Shown here: positions 48,553 to 56,875 of the stretch, one piece after another | Position numbering within the stretch: the stretch's first letter is position 1 | How the letters are laid out: every line of letters starts with the position of its first letter | From: Tepidibacter aestuarii | GTDB lineage: Bacteria; Bacillota; Clostridia; Peptostreptococcales; Peptostreptococcaceae | Direction of reading: 5' to 3' | Length of the DNA stretch: 64,000 nucleotides | Assembly: GCF_934924865.1 (NCBI RefSeq) | Contig: NZ_OW235315.1 | Location: 186,001 to 250,000 of the forward strand | Translations under genes and position numbers: made by a program | The notes under the pieces: model-generated | What the model was told of the DNA's origin: nothing | The model's input: only the letters and a program-made list of their open reading frames with translations | The model's database searches: none

Positions 48553-51500
48553 ATGTCTAATATAAAAAGATTGTTCGTAGAGAAAAAATCTGGATTTGAT
48601 GTAGAATCTCAAAGGTTACTTAGGGATATAAAAGTAAACTTAGGGGTAAAAAATATAAACAATATTAGAGTTGTAAATAGATATGATATAGAGAATATAT
48701 CGGATGATGTATATGAAAAGTCTGTTAAGAGTATATTCTCTGAGCCCAACATAGATAATGTATATCATGAGAATATAGATATAGATGATAATTCAAAGAT
48801 GTTCGCTATAGAATATCTTCCTGGACAGTATGACCAAAGAGCTGATTGGGCTGTTCAATGTATAGAAATATTAACTCAAAACAGTAGACCTTTAGTTAAC
48901 TTTGCTAGAGCTATAGTAATAGAGGGAAAAATTGATGATACTGAGTTTGAGAATATAAAAAATTATCTTATAAACCCTGTAGATTCAAGGGAAGCTAGAT
49001 TAGATAAACCGGAAAAGCTGGTTGTAGAAATTGACCGTGTAGATGAGGTTGAGGTTATAGATAACTTTATAGACATGGATGAGAATGATTTAAAAGAGTT
49101 TATAAAAGATAGAGGCCTTGCAATGCTATATGATGATCTAGTGTTGATACAAGATTATTTTAAAAATACAGAAAAGAGAAATCCTACTATAACTGAGATA
49201 AAGATAATAGATACTTATTGGTCAGATCACTGTAGACATACTACTTTTTTAACTAAGGTAGAAAGTGTAGAGATAGAAGATGGAAAGTATTCAGATATAA
49301 TAAATAAGACTTATGATGAGTATAAGGAATCTAGAAGCTACGTATACGAGTCAAGAGAGAAAGATATAACGCTTATGGATATAGCAACTATATCTATGAA
49401 GGAGCTTAGAAAGAAAGGACTACTTGAAGATTTAGATGTATCTGAAGAGATAAATGCATGTAGTATAAATGTAGATGTAGAAATAGATGGTGAAACCCAC
49501 AAATACCTAGTAATGTTTAAGAATGAAACACATAATCATCCTACTGAAATAGAGCCATTTGGAGGAGCTGCTACTTGTCTTGGAGGAGCTATAAGAGATC
49601 CTTTATCAGGAAGAAGTTATGTATATCAAGCTATGCGTATAAGTGGATGTGCAAATCCTCTTCAAGATATAAGTGATACTCTTGATGGCAAGTTACCTCA
49701 AATTAAGATAACTAAGGAAGCTGCACATGGATACAGTTCTTATGGAAATCAAATAGGCGTAGCTACAGGATTTGTTGATGAAGTGTATGACGATGACTTT
49801 GTAGCAAAGAGAATGGAAGTTGGAGCAGTTATTGCTGCAACACCAAAGGATGAGGTAATAAGAAAGACTCCTGAATCTTCAGATGTAGTTATATTAGTTG
49901 GTGGAAGAACTGGAAAAGATGGATGTGGAGGAGCTACAGGTTCATCTAAAGAGCATAGCGAAGAGTCTATATCTACTTGTTCTGCTGAAGTGCAAAAGGG
50001 AAATGCTCCAACAGAAAGAAAGATACAAAGATTATTTAGAAATAAAAAAGTAAGTTCTATGATAAAAAGATGTAATGACTTTGGTGCAGGTGGAGTATGT
50101 GTAGCTATAGGAGAGCTGGCAGATGGTATAGATATAGATCTTAATAAGGTACCTAAAAAATATGAGGGTCTTGATGGAACTGAAATAGCTATATCTGAAT
50201 CTCAAGAGAGAATGGCTGTTGTTATAGATAAAGATAATTTAGAGGAATTTATAAAACATGCACATGAAGAGAATGTTGAAGCTACTCATGTTGCAACTGT
50301 AACAGGTGACAATAGAGTAAGAATGAGTTGGAATGAAAAGCTTATAGTAGATATAAGCAGAGATTTCTTAAATACTAATGGAGCTAAACAATACACAGAT
50401 GTATTAATAAAATCCACAGATGAAGATACTAATTATTTTGAAAATACAGAAATAGTTGGGGATAACTTAGAAGATAAGTGGATAAATAAATTAAAGGATT
50501 TAAATGTATGTTCTAAAAGAGGATTAATAGAGATGTTTGATACATCTATAGGGGCTGGTACTGTACTTATGCCTTTGGGTGGTAAGTATCAATCAACTCC
50601 TGCTGATGCTATGGTATGTAAGATACCTGTATTAAAGGGAAGTACACCTACAGCTACTGCCATGGCTTACGGATACAACCCTAAAATAGGAAAATGGAGT
50701 CCATTCCATGGTGCTATATACGCATTAGTTGAATCTATATGTAAGATAGTATCTGTTGGTGGAGACTATAATAATATAAGACTTACGTTACAAGAATACT
50801 TTGAAAAAATAGGAAAGAACAAAGAAAAATGGGGAAAACCATTCAGTGCACTGCTTGGAGCATACTTAGTTCAAAAAAGATTAAATATACCAGCTATAGG
50901 TGGTAAGGATAGTATGTCTGGAACATTCGAAGATATAAATGTTCCTCCTACATTAATATCATTTGCTGTTGATGTTGTGGATTCAGACTATGTTATATCC
51001 CCAGAATTTAAAAAATCAAACTCTAAGATTGTCTTATTATCCACAAGAAAAGATGATAATTATATTGTAGATTTTGATTGTTTAAAATCTAATTTAGATA
51101 TTATAACAAAAAACATAAAGAATAAGAAGATAATATCTGCTTATCCTATAAAAGTTGGAGGAATATGTGAAGCTGTAAGTAAGATGTCATTTGGAAATAA
51201 AATAGGATTTAAGTTTAAAGACGAAATGAGTGATAAAGAGTTATTTTTACCTGACTATGGAAGTTTTGTTCTTGAAATTGAAGATAAAGTTGATGTCGAT
51301 GAAATATTTAAAAACTGTGACTACAGAATATTAGGAAATACTAATTCTAGTGATCATATTGAAATAAACAGTATAAAATTAGATATGGATAAAATGCATA
51401 GCGCTTGGAGCAATACATTAGAAAAAGTATTTCCAACTAAAACTACTGATATAAATCAAAAGATAGAGACTCTACACTATGAAAAATCAAATATAATAAA

Positions 51501-52320
51501 ACCAAGATCTACTATATCAAAGCCTAAAGTATTAGTGCCTGTATTCCCGGGAACTAACTGCGAATACGACTGTATCAAAGCATTCGAGAGAGCAGGCGGA
51601 GATTGCCATACTAGTATATTCAAAAACTTAAAATCACAAGATATACAAGACAGCATAGATGATTTTGTGAAAAAAATAAACCAATCTCAAATAATAATGC
51701 TGCCAGGTGGATTTAGTGCAGGCGATGAGCCAGATGGGTCTGCTAAATTTATAGTAAACGTATTAAAAAATCCTAGAATAAAAGAAGCTATTATGGAACT
51801 TTTAAACAACAGAGACGGATTAATGCTAGGTATTTGTAATGGATTCCAGGCACTGATAAAACTTGGACTACTTCCTTATGGAGAGATAAAGGATATTGAT
51901 GAAAATGATCCAACGCTTACTTACAACAATATAGCTAGACATCAATCTAAGGCTGTAGAAACTAAGATAGTGTCAAACCTATCTCCTTGGATGTCTAATG
52001 TAAAAGTTGGAGATATACATTCTATACCTATATCACATGGAGAAGGTAGATTCGTATGTAATGAAAGTATGATAGAAAAACTTATAAAGAGCGGACAAAT
52101 AGCTACACAGTATGTTGATAGAAATAAAAATGCAACATACGATATAGACTTTAATCCAAATGGTTCATTCTATGCGGTTGAAGGAATAACAAGTCCTGAT
52201 GGAAGAATATTAGGTAAGATGGGACACTCTGAGAGAATTGGAGATAATGTTCTTAAGAATATAGATGGAAATAAGGATCAAAGATTATTTGAATCTGGAA
52301 TAGAGTATTTTAAGTTATAA
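48553..52320 (+). CDS. purL: FGAM synthetase, large single-chain type
   Basis: A 1255-residue fused PurL with an N-terminal PurS-like region (MSNIKRLFVEKKSGFD...) and the synthetase core with THNHPTEIEPFGGAATCLGGAIRDP, SGCANPLQDI and GGRTGKDGCGGATGSSKEHS. A C-terminal glutaminase domain has Cys in MLGICNGFQAL and ISHGEGRF. Unlike Bacillus, which splits PurS, PurQ and PurL, clostridia often have this long form. It amidates FGAR using glutamine. The start ATG 48553 is taken because the sequence resembles family N-termini there. It is the last gene of the pur operon, before a terminator. Confidence 0.96.
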   Translation: MSNIKRLFVEKKSGFDVESQRLLRDIKVNLGVKNINNIRVVNRYDIENISDDVYEKSVKSIFSEPNIDNVYHENIDIDDNSKMFAIEYLPGQYDQRADWAVQCIEILTQNSRPLVNFARAIVIEGKIDDTEFENIKNYLINPVDSREARLDKPEKLVVEIDRVDEVEVIDNFIDMDENDLKEFIKDRGLAMLYDDLVLIQDYFKNTEKRNPTITEIKIIDTYWSDHCRHTTFLTKVESVEIEDGKYSDIINKTYDEYKESRSYVYESREKDITLMDIATISMKELRKKGLLEDLDVSEEINACSINVDVEIDGETHKYLVMFKNETHNHPTEIEPFGGAATCLGGAIRDPLSGRSYVYQAMRISGCANPLQDISDTLDGKLPQIKITKEAAHGYSSYGNQIGVATGFVDEVYDDDFVAKRMEVGAVIAATPKDEVIRKTPESSDVVILVGGRTGKDGCGGATGSSKEHSEESISTCSAEVQKGNAPTERKIQRLFRNKKVSSMIKRCNDFGAGGVCVAIGELADGIDIDLNKVPKKYEGLDGTEIAISESQERMAVVIDKDNLEEFIKHAHEENVEATHVATVTGDNRVRMSWNEKLIVDISRDFLNTNGAKQYTDVLIKSTDEDTNYFENTEIVGDNLEDKWINKLKDLNVCSKRGLIEMFDTSIGAGTVLMPLGGKYQSTPADAMVCKIPVLKGSTPTATAMAYGYNPKIGKWSPFHGAIYALVESICKIVSVGGDYNNIRLTLQEYFEKIGKNKEKWGKPFSALLGAYLVQKRLNIPAIGGKDSMSGTFEDINVPPTLISFAVDVVDSDYVISPEFKKSNSKIVLLSTRKDDNYIVDFDCLKSNLDIITKNIKNKKIISAYPIKVGGICEAVSKMSFGNKIGFKFKDEMSDKELFLPDYGSFVLEIEDKVDVDEIFKNCDYRILGNTNSSDHIEINSIKLDMDKMHSAWSNTLEKVFPTKTTDINQKIETLHYEKSNIIKPRSTISKPKVLVPVFPGTNCEYDCIKAFERAGGDCHTSIFKNLKSQDIQDSIDDFVKKINQSQIIMLPGGFSAGDEPDGSAKFIVNVLKNPRIKEAIMELLNNRDGLMLGICNGFQALIKLGLLPYGEIKDIDENDPTLTYNNIARHQSKAVETKIVSNLSPWMSNVKVGDIHSIPISHGEGRFVCNESMIEKLIKSGQIATQYVDRNKNATYDIDFNPNGSFYAVEGITSPDGRILGKMGHSERIGDNVLKNIDGNKDQRLFESGIEYFKL

Positions 52321-52335
52321 AATCAAAAGATTGAT

Positions 52336-52377
52336 AAAAAGAACCTAGATTTTTTATAAAAAATCTAGGTTCTTTTT
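52336..52377 (+). terminator. Terminator of the pur operon
   Basis: AAAAAGAACCTAGATTTTTT pairs with its complement across TATA and ends in TTTTT. The remaining gap 52378-52580 is AT-rich with no gene or clear element. Confidence 0.9.
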
Positions 52378-52580
52378 ATAGTTTGTAGGTAATCAAAAAC
52401 TGTCTATAAAAATACCATGAATACAACGATATTTTGAATACAACTAACCGTTTATCTTATTAATAATTCTAAAATTTACAAAACTCCCTTACGGGCAGAT
52501 ACGCAAATTTTATCACTAAATTTAGAAAAGCCTGTTGATATGTGGATAAATGATGTTGATAATTATTTTCAAATAACACC

Positions 52581-52628
52581 TTTACAAAATTTCTCTATAT
52601 GCTATAATTGATAATGATAATGCTTATC
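52581..52628 (+). promoter_or_regulatory. Fur-controlled promoter of the first flavodoxin
   Basis: TTTACA (52581-52586), 16 bp, TATAAT (52603-52608), directly followed by a Fur box GATAATGATAATGCTTATC (52610-52628) that differs from the 19-bp consensus by about three bases. Iron-replete Fur would block the start site. Confidence 0.85.
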
Positions 52629-52638
52629 AATTAAAAAG

Positions 52639-53095
52639 GAGGTATATTTATGAAAAAAATATCTATAGTTTATTGGAGTGGAACAGGAAATACAGAAATT
52701 ATGGCACAAGCTATATCAAAAGGTGCTTCTGATAATAGTGAAGTGAAGCTTGTAAGAGCAGAAGATGCTACTAAAGAAGATATTTTAAATGCTGATGCAG
52801 TGGCTATCGGTTGCCCATCTATGGGAGCTGAAGAACTTGAATCTGAGTATATGGAACCATTTATAGCTTCTTTTGAGAATATAGATTTAAACGAAAAGCC
52901 TATGATTTTATTCGGGTCATATGATTGGGGCGACGGAGAATGGATGAGAGAATGGGATGAGAGAATGAAAAATTATGGAGCTAATATATTACAAGAAGGA
53001 TTAATAGCTCATTTAAGCCCAGAAGATGAAGATTTACATAAATGTGAAGAAATAGGAAAGAAATTAGCTAGTATTTAATTATTAGTTAAGAAATA
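52639..53095 (+). repeat. Direct duplication block, first copy (flavodoxin gene)
   Basis: This 457-bp block recurs at 57801-58257 in the same orientation, from GAGGTATATTTATG at the ribosome binding site to AAGAAATA after the stop codon, without gaps. The last ~200 bp differ at only a few positions while the first half is more diverged. Confidence 0.88.
52650..53078 (+). CDS. Flavodoxin (iron-regulated copy)
   Basis: A 142-residue short-chain flavodoxin: the FMN-phosphate loop YWSGTGNTEIMAQ (residues 8-20), IGCPSMGAEELE at the first ring-contacting loop, and FGSYDWGDGEWMREW with the aromatic stacking region. It replaces ferredoxin in electron transfer when iron is scarce, which matches the Fur box on its promoter and the adjacent feo genes. 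AAAGGAGG precedes ATG. A near-identical copy lies at 57812-58240 (15 amino acid differences by hand count). Confidence 0.93.
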   Translation: MKKISIVYWSGTGNTEIMAQAISKGASDNSEVKLVRAEDATKEDILNADAVAIGCPSMGAEELESEYMEPFIASFENIDLNEKPMILFGSYDWGDGEWMREWDERMKNYGANILQEGLIAHLSPEDEDLHKCEEIGKKLASI

Positions 53096-53110
53096 ACTTT
53101 AATTTTAGAA

Positions 53111-53165
53111 TGATGGATATGAAAATAATGATATTGCATTAAACATTTTCATACCCATCATTTTT
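53111..53165 (+). terminator. Terminator after the first flavodoxin
   Basis: TGATGG-TATGAAAAT pairs with ATTTTCATA-CCCATCA, followed by TTTTTATG. Confidence 0.8.
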
Positions 53166-53217
53166 ATGTATAGCAAATTTTGTGTTTACAAAAATAAAAA
53201 AATATGATAGATTTATT

Positions 53218-53236
53218 GACAATGATAATCAATATA
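53218..53236 (+). promoter_or_regulatory. Fur box upstream of the Fur-family gene
   Basis: GACAATGATAATCAATATA matches the Fur consensus GATAATGATAATCATTATC at 16 of 19 bases and overlaps a TTGACA -35 box (53216-53221), suggesting autoregulation or control by another Fur. Confidence 0.75.
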
Positions 53237-53254
53237 AATTATAAGGAGGCATAG

Positions 53255-53647
53255 TTGATTAGTATGAATCTATCTAAAAACAAGTCAATAATATATAGGG
53301 TGTTTAAAGAAAATCCTAATTTAGAATTAGATATAAATGATATATTAAATTTTATAAATAAAGATAAATTAGCAATAAGCAAGAGAACTGTATATAGGTC
53401 TATAGAAAAGCTTGTAGGTATGGGCAAAATATACTGTAGTTCTATATATGATAGAAAAAGGAAGTTTAAACTAAGTGATATGAATTATTGCGAAATTATA
53501 TGTAATAAATGTAATGATTTAAAAAAAATAAAGATAATAGACCATAATAAATTTAAAAAATACACAATAGGTGATAAATCATTTGATATAACTAGTGGAT
53601 ATATTAAGTTTTATGGTACGTGTAGTAAATGCTTGGGGAAAATATAG
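53255..53647 (+). CDS. Fur-family transcriptional regulator, divergent
   Basis: The 130-residue protein has a Fur-like winged helix (FKENPNLELDINDILNFI...SKRTVYRSIEKLVGMGKIYC). The C-terminal half has two CxxC pairs (Cys83/Cys86, Cys123/Cys126) that would hold the structural zinc. The His-rich regulatory segment of true Fur (HHDHL before the first CxxC) is replaced by DMNYCEI, so the ferrous sensing site appears lost. The start is TTG 53255, 5 bp after AAGGAGG; ATG 53264 is an alternative. Its position between two Fur-boxed iron units suggests an iron-related role, perhaps with another metal or redox input. Confidence 0.78.
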   Translation: MISMNLSKNKSIIYRVFKENPNLELDINDILNFINKDKLAISKRTVYRSIEKLVGMGKIYCSSIYDRKRKFKLSDMNYCEIICNKCNDLKKIKIIDHNKFKKYTIGDKSFDITSGYIKFYGTCSKCLGKI

Positions 53648-53655
53648 AAAAGACA

Positions 53656-53710
53656 TTGACAATCACTATCGATAGAGATATAATTTATAATTATAATGAT
53701 AATTATAATC
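53656..53710 (+). promoter_or_regulatory. Fur-controlled promoter of feoAB
   Basis: TTGACA (53656-53661), 17 bp, TATAAT (53679-53684) is a consensus promoter. A Fur box TATAATGATAATTATAATC (53692-53710, 16 of 19 consensus bases) follows, and palindromic CACTATCGATAGAG lies inside the spacer. The transcript has a ~165-nt leader before feoA. Confidence 0.82.
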
Positions 53711-53855
53711 AAATGAAGAGTAAGAATAATTGAGATTAAAAATTATTATAGAATATAACATTTTTCAAGTGAAGGCATGATTCGTGCAACAGAAAATATA
53801 TTGAAAAAACTGCTTTAAAGATTAAAAAGTGATATATATTAGGGGAGGTATACAT

Positions 53856-54140
53856 ATGGTTGGTACTTTAGTGAGTGGAATGATGAATGAAGCTTGTAAA
53901 TTTGAAGGGACAAGTGATTGTTCGATAAAAAATTTATCTGAAGCGGAAGTGGATGTGGAATATACAATAAAAGCGATTGAGACCGATGATGAGGAGATGA
54001 AGAGTTTTTTATTTACGCTGGGATGTTACGAAGGTGAAAAAGTTACAGTAATATCGGTATTGGCTGAAAACTATGTAATATCAGTAAAAGATGCAAGGTA
54101 TAGTATTGATTTGGAATTGGCACAAGCTATAAGTGTATAA
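53856..54140 (+). CDS. feoA: Ferrous iron transport protein A
   Basis: A 94-residue FeoA-type SH3-like domain protein: EVDVEYTIKAIETDDEEMKSFLFTLGCYEGEKVTVISVLAENYVISVKDARYSIDLELAQAI. It is a cytosolic accessory to FeoB. The ATG at 53856 is 8 bp after AGGGGAGG. It is the first gene of the Fur-controlled feo operon. Confidence 0.92.
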   Translation: MVGTLVSGMMNEACKFEGTSDCSIKNLSEAEVDVEYTIKAIETDDEEMKSFLFTLGCYEGEKVTVISVLAENYVISVKDARYSIDLELAQAISV

Positions 54141-54292
54141 AATTTTATTGAGGCTATAGAGATATAGCTTTTAAATTGGGAATAAAGTTAACTAAAGGTA
54201 ACTCTGATATCTGATTTCATATAAAAAAAATATTAATTCGCATTTATTCTAAGTTAGCAATACTGATAAAAGAATTTTTTAGGAGGAGAATT

Positions 54293-56287
54293 ATGAAAAT
54301 AGCACTAACAGGTAATCCTAACAGTGGTAAAACAACATTGTTCAATTCGATAACAGGTAAGATTGAACATGTTGGTAACTGGGCTGGTGTTACAGTTGAT
54401 AAAAAAGAAGGTAATATCAAAAAGAATCTGAACAAAACTGATATAGAGATTACAGCAGTTGATCTTCCAGGTGCGTATTCAATGTCACCATTCACATCTG
54501 AGGAATCGATTACTAGAGACTTTGTTAAAAATGAAAATCCAGATGTAATCATAAATATTGTTGATGCAACAAACTTAAGCAGAAGTTTATTCTTCACAAC
54601 ACAGCTTGCGGAACTAGGTATTCCGGTAGTTGTAGCTCTCAACAAGAGTGACTTGAATGAGAAAAAGAAAACGAAAATTAATATACCTGAACTAAGCAAA
54701 GCTTTAGGGTGCCCGGTTATCAAAACTGTAGCAACAAAACCAAGTAGCAATGGTTTGCAAGAGTTAATCTCCAAAGCTGTGGAAGTTAAAGGCAAAAGTC
54801 AAACTGCTCCATATGACAGCAAGGGAGTAGATCTTACAAATGTTGAAGCGGTAAAAGCTTCGGATAAGAATCGTTATGAGTTTGTGAAAGGGATTGTCTC
54901 AAAAGTTGAAAATCGTAAGGCGGTTAGTAACCGTCAAACAAAGCAAGATGTTGCTGATAGAATATTGGCTCATAAATGGTTTGGGATTCCAATCTTTGCA
55001 GTAGTTATGTGGGCTGTATTCGCGATTTCACAAACACATGTGGGACCGCTAGTGGCTGATACACTTGTTGGTTGGATCGATGGTATATACGCATTGGCAG
55101 AAGGCGCCATGGGAGAAGGAGTATCGCCAATTCTAAAATCGTTGCTGTTGGATGGAATTATAGGTGGGGTAGGTGCCGTAGTAGGATTCCTGCCGCTTAT
55201 CATGGTATTATTCTTCTTATTAGCATTACTTGAAGACTGTGGTTACATGGCACGTGTTGCTGTAGTAATGGATAGATTTTTCAAGCGTGTAGGATTATCA
55301 GGGAAATCAATTATCCCTATGGTTATAGGTACTGGCTGTGCTATTCCTGGCATCATGTCGACTAGAACCATCAGAAATGAGAGGCAAAGAAGGACTACTG
55401 CAATGTTGACTCCATTCATGCCTTGCGGCGCGAAGCTGCCGGTTATAGCATTATTCGCTGGTGTGTTCTTTGACGATGCGTCATGGGTTGGCACAACAAT
55501 GTACTTTATGGGTATCGCAATAATTATTATTAGTGCTTTAATAGTAGCAAAAATAACTGGTGAGAAAAACAAAAGATCATATTTCATTATGGAATTACCT
55601 GAATATAGATTCCCCAGCATCAAAAGGGCTACAATTTCAACGTTCTCTAGAGCAAAAGCATTTATTATAAAAGCGAGTACTATTATACTTCTTTGTAACG
55701 CAGTTGTACAAGTTATGCAAACATTTAACTGGCAGTTCCAAGTTGTTGCTGAAGGTGCTGAAAGCACAAGCATTCTTGCAAGCATTGCATCTCCGTTTGC
55801 TATCTTACTGATTCCGCTTGGATTTGGTGCATGGCAGCTTGCGGCAGCAGCTATTACTGGTTTCATCGCAAAAGAGAATGTTGTTGGTACTTTGGCTGTA
55901 GTGTACTCGATTACAAATTTCATTGATACTGAAGAACTGGAACTTGTAGCAGGTGGAGCAGATATTGCAAGCATTATGGGATTAACTTCTGTAGCTGCAC
56001 TGGCGTACCTTATGTTCAACCTGTTCACACCGCCGTGTTTTGCAGCAATTGGTGCTATGAACTCTGAAATGGAAGATAGAAAATGGCTTTGGAGTGGAAT
56101 TGCATTCCAATTCGGAATGGGTTATATCGTAGCGTTTATGACTTACCATATTGGTACGTTGATTACAACAGGTTCTTTAGGTACTGCTTTTATACCTGGA
56201 TTTGTTGCAGTTGCAGCAATGGTGGGATATGTTGTATATCTTATGAAAAAAGGTGATGAGAAGGCGAATCAAAAGAATTTAGCATAA
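54293..56287 (+). CDS. feoB: Ferrous iron transporter FeoB
   Basis: The 664-residue protein has an N-terminal G domain (G1 GNPNSGKTT, G2 GVTVDKKEG, G3 DLPGAYS, G4 NKSD). A membrane domain follows with two Gate repeats, LEDCGYMARVAVVMDRFFKRVGLSGKSIIPMVIGTGCAIPGIMSTRTI and the later GAWQLAAAAITGFIAKENVVGTL. It imports ferrous iron. The nucleotide style differs from neighbours, with more C-ending and CG-containing codons (CCG, CGT, GCG), hinting at later acquisition. AGGAGGAG precedes ATG; a gap of 152 bp separates it from feoA. Confidence 0.96.
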   Translation: MKIALTGNPNSGKTTLFNSITGKIEHVGNWAGVTVDKKEGNIKKNLNKTDIEITAVDLPGAYSMSPFTSEESITRDFVKNENPDVIINIVDATNLSRSLFFTTQLAELGIPVVVALNKSDLNEKKKTKINIPELSKALGCPVIKTVATKPSSNGLQELISKAVEVKGKSQTAPYDSKGVDLTNVEAVKASDKNRYEFVKGIVSKVENRKAVSNRQTKQDVADRILAHKWFGIPIFAVVMWAVFAISQTHVGPLVADTLVGWIDGIYALAEGAMGEGVSPILKSLLLDGIIGGVGAVVGFLPLIMVLFFLLALLEDCGYMARVAVVMDRFFKRVGLSGKSIIPMVIGTGCAIPGIMSTRTIRNERQRRTTAMLTPFMPCGAKLPVIALFAGVFFDDASWVGTTMYFMGIAIIIISALIVAKITGEKNKRSYFIMELPEYRFPSIKRATISTFSRAKAFIIKASTIILLCNAVVQVMQTFNWQFQVVAEGAESTSILASIASPFAILLIPLGFGAWQLAAAAITGFIAKENVVGTLAVVYSITNFIDTEELELVAGGADIASIMGLTSVAALAYLMFNLFTPPCFAAIGAMNSEMEDRKWLWSGIAFQFGMGYIVAFMTYHIGTLITTGSLGTAFIPGFVAVAAMVGYVVYLMKKGDEKANQKNLA

Positions 56288-56304
56288 GCGAATAGGAGAA
56301 AATT

Positions 56305-56451
56305 ATGGAAAATATAATTGTTGGAATAGTGATATTGTCAATTATTGCTTTATCTACTGCAAAAGTTATTAGTGAAAAAAGAAAAGGTGCCAAGTGTATT
56401 GGTTGCCCGCATTCTGGATCCAATAATAAGAAAAGCAATTGTTGCAAATAG
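56305..56451 (+). CDS. FeoB-associated Cys-rich membrane protein
   Basis: A 48-residue protein: one membrane helix (ENIIVGIVILSIIALSTAKVI) followed by a short cytosolic tail with KCIGCPHSGS and a final NCCK. This matches the small FeoB-associated Cys-rich family found after feoB in Firmicutes. It starts 17 bp after feoB with AATAGGAGAA and ends before a strong terminator. It probably assists FeoB-mediated iron handling, perhaps by binding metal through its four cysteines. Confidence 0.9.
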   Translation: MENIIVGIVILSIIALSTAKVISEKRKGAKCIGCPHSGSNNKKSNCCK

Positions 56452-56472
56452 AAAAATTAGATAAATATATAT

Positions 56473-56504
56473 AAAAGACTGAGTGGATTTTCACTCAGTC
56501 TTTT
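56473..56504 (+). terminator. Terminator of the feo operon
   Basis: AAAAGACTGAGTG pairs with CACTCAGTCTTTT around GATTTT. Confidence 0.92.
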
Positions 56505-56809
56505 ATATTCTATATATTCCATGGAAAGGCACAAATAAGAATACATGAAAAATCTTATGAGAAGACGTAAAATAAAATAATTATTTTCCTCCTACTCGAT
56601 ATGAAATGCTTACATGATATTGTGTATTATACGAAGTTATTGTTTTGATCTATTTAGCTTGATGGGCATATGCCTATATCCCTATCTTAGATTTATAGCT
56701 ATGGCCCTCCCTAAAATACAAGAATCTTAAAATTTAAAAAATATTTTAATGACTGAGTAGTAAACCTTATTTTGGATAATTTGTAATTATTTCATTATGT
56801 TATAGAAAA

Positions 56810-56845
56810 TTTTGTATGAATCTCTTATAATGGACTCATACAAAA
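56810..56845 (+). promoter_or_regulatory. Inverted-repeat operator around the EamA promoter -10 box
   Basis: TTTTGTATGA (56810-56819) and TCATACAAAA (56836-56845) are perfect inverted repeats flanking TATAAT (56826-56831). This is a typical repressor site. The rest of the 424-bp gap (56505-56809) has stop codons in all frames and no gene; it contains TATTATACGAAGTTAT-like sequence identical to part of a loxP arm (56626-56640). Confidence 0.6.
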
Positions 56846-56875
56846 TACTATCCTACTAAGAAAGAAGGTTTTTAG

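Noticed and set aside
52378..52560. Possible fourth R1 copy after the pur operon (TGTGGATAAATGATGTTGAT)
   Set aside because: Only ~20 loosely similar bases; the diagnostic CAACGGAGCC core is absent.
53648..53855. Small gene in the feoA leader
   Set aside because: Only very short frames without ribosome binding sites; explained as promoter, Fur box and leader.
55243..56028. Long reverse frame opposite feoB
   Set aside because: Shadow of the FeoB membrane domain with no supporting signals.
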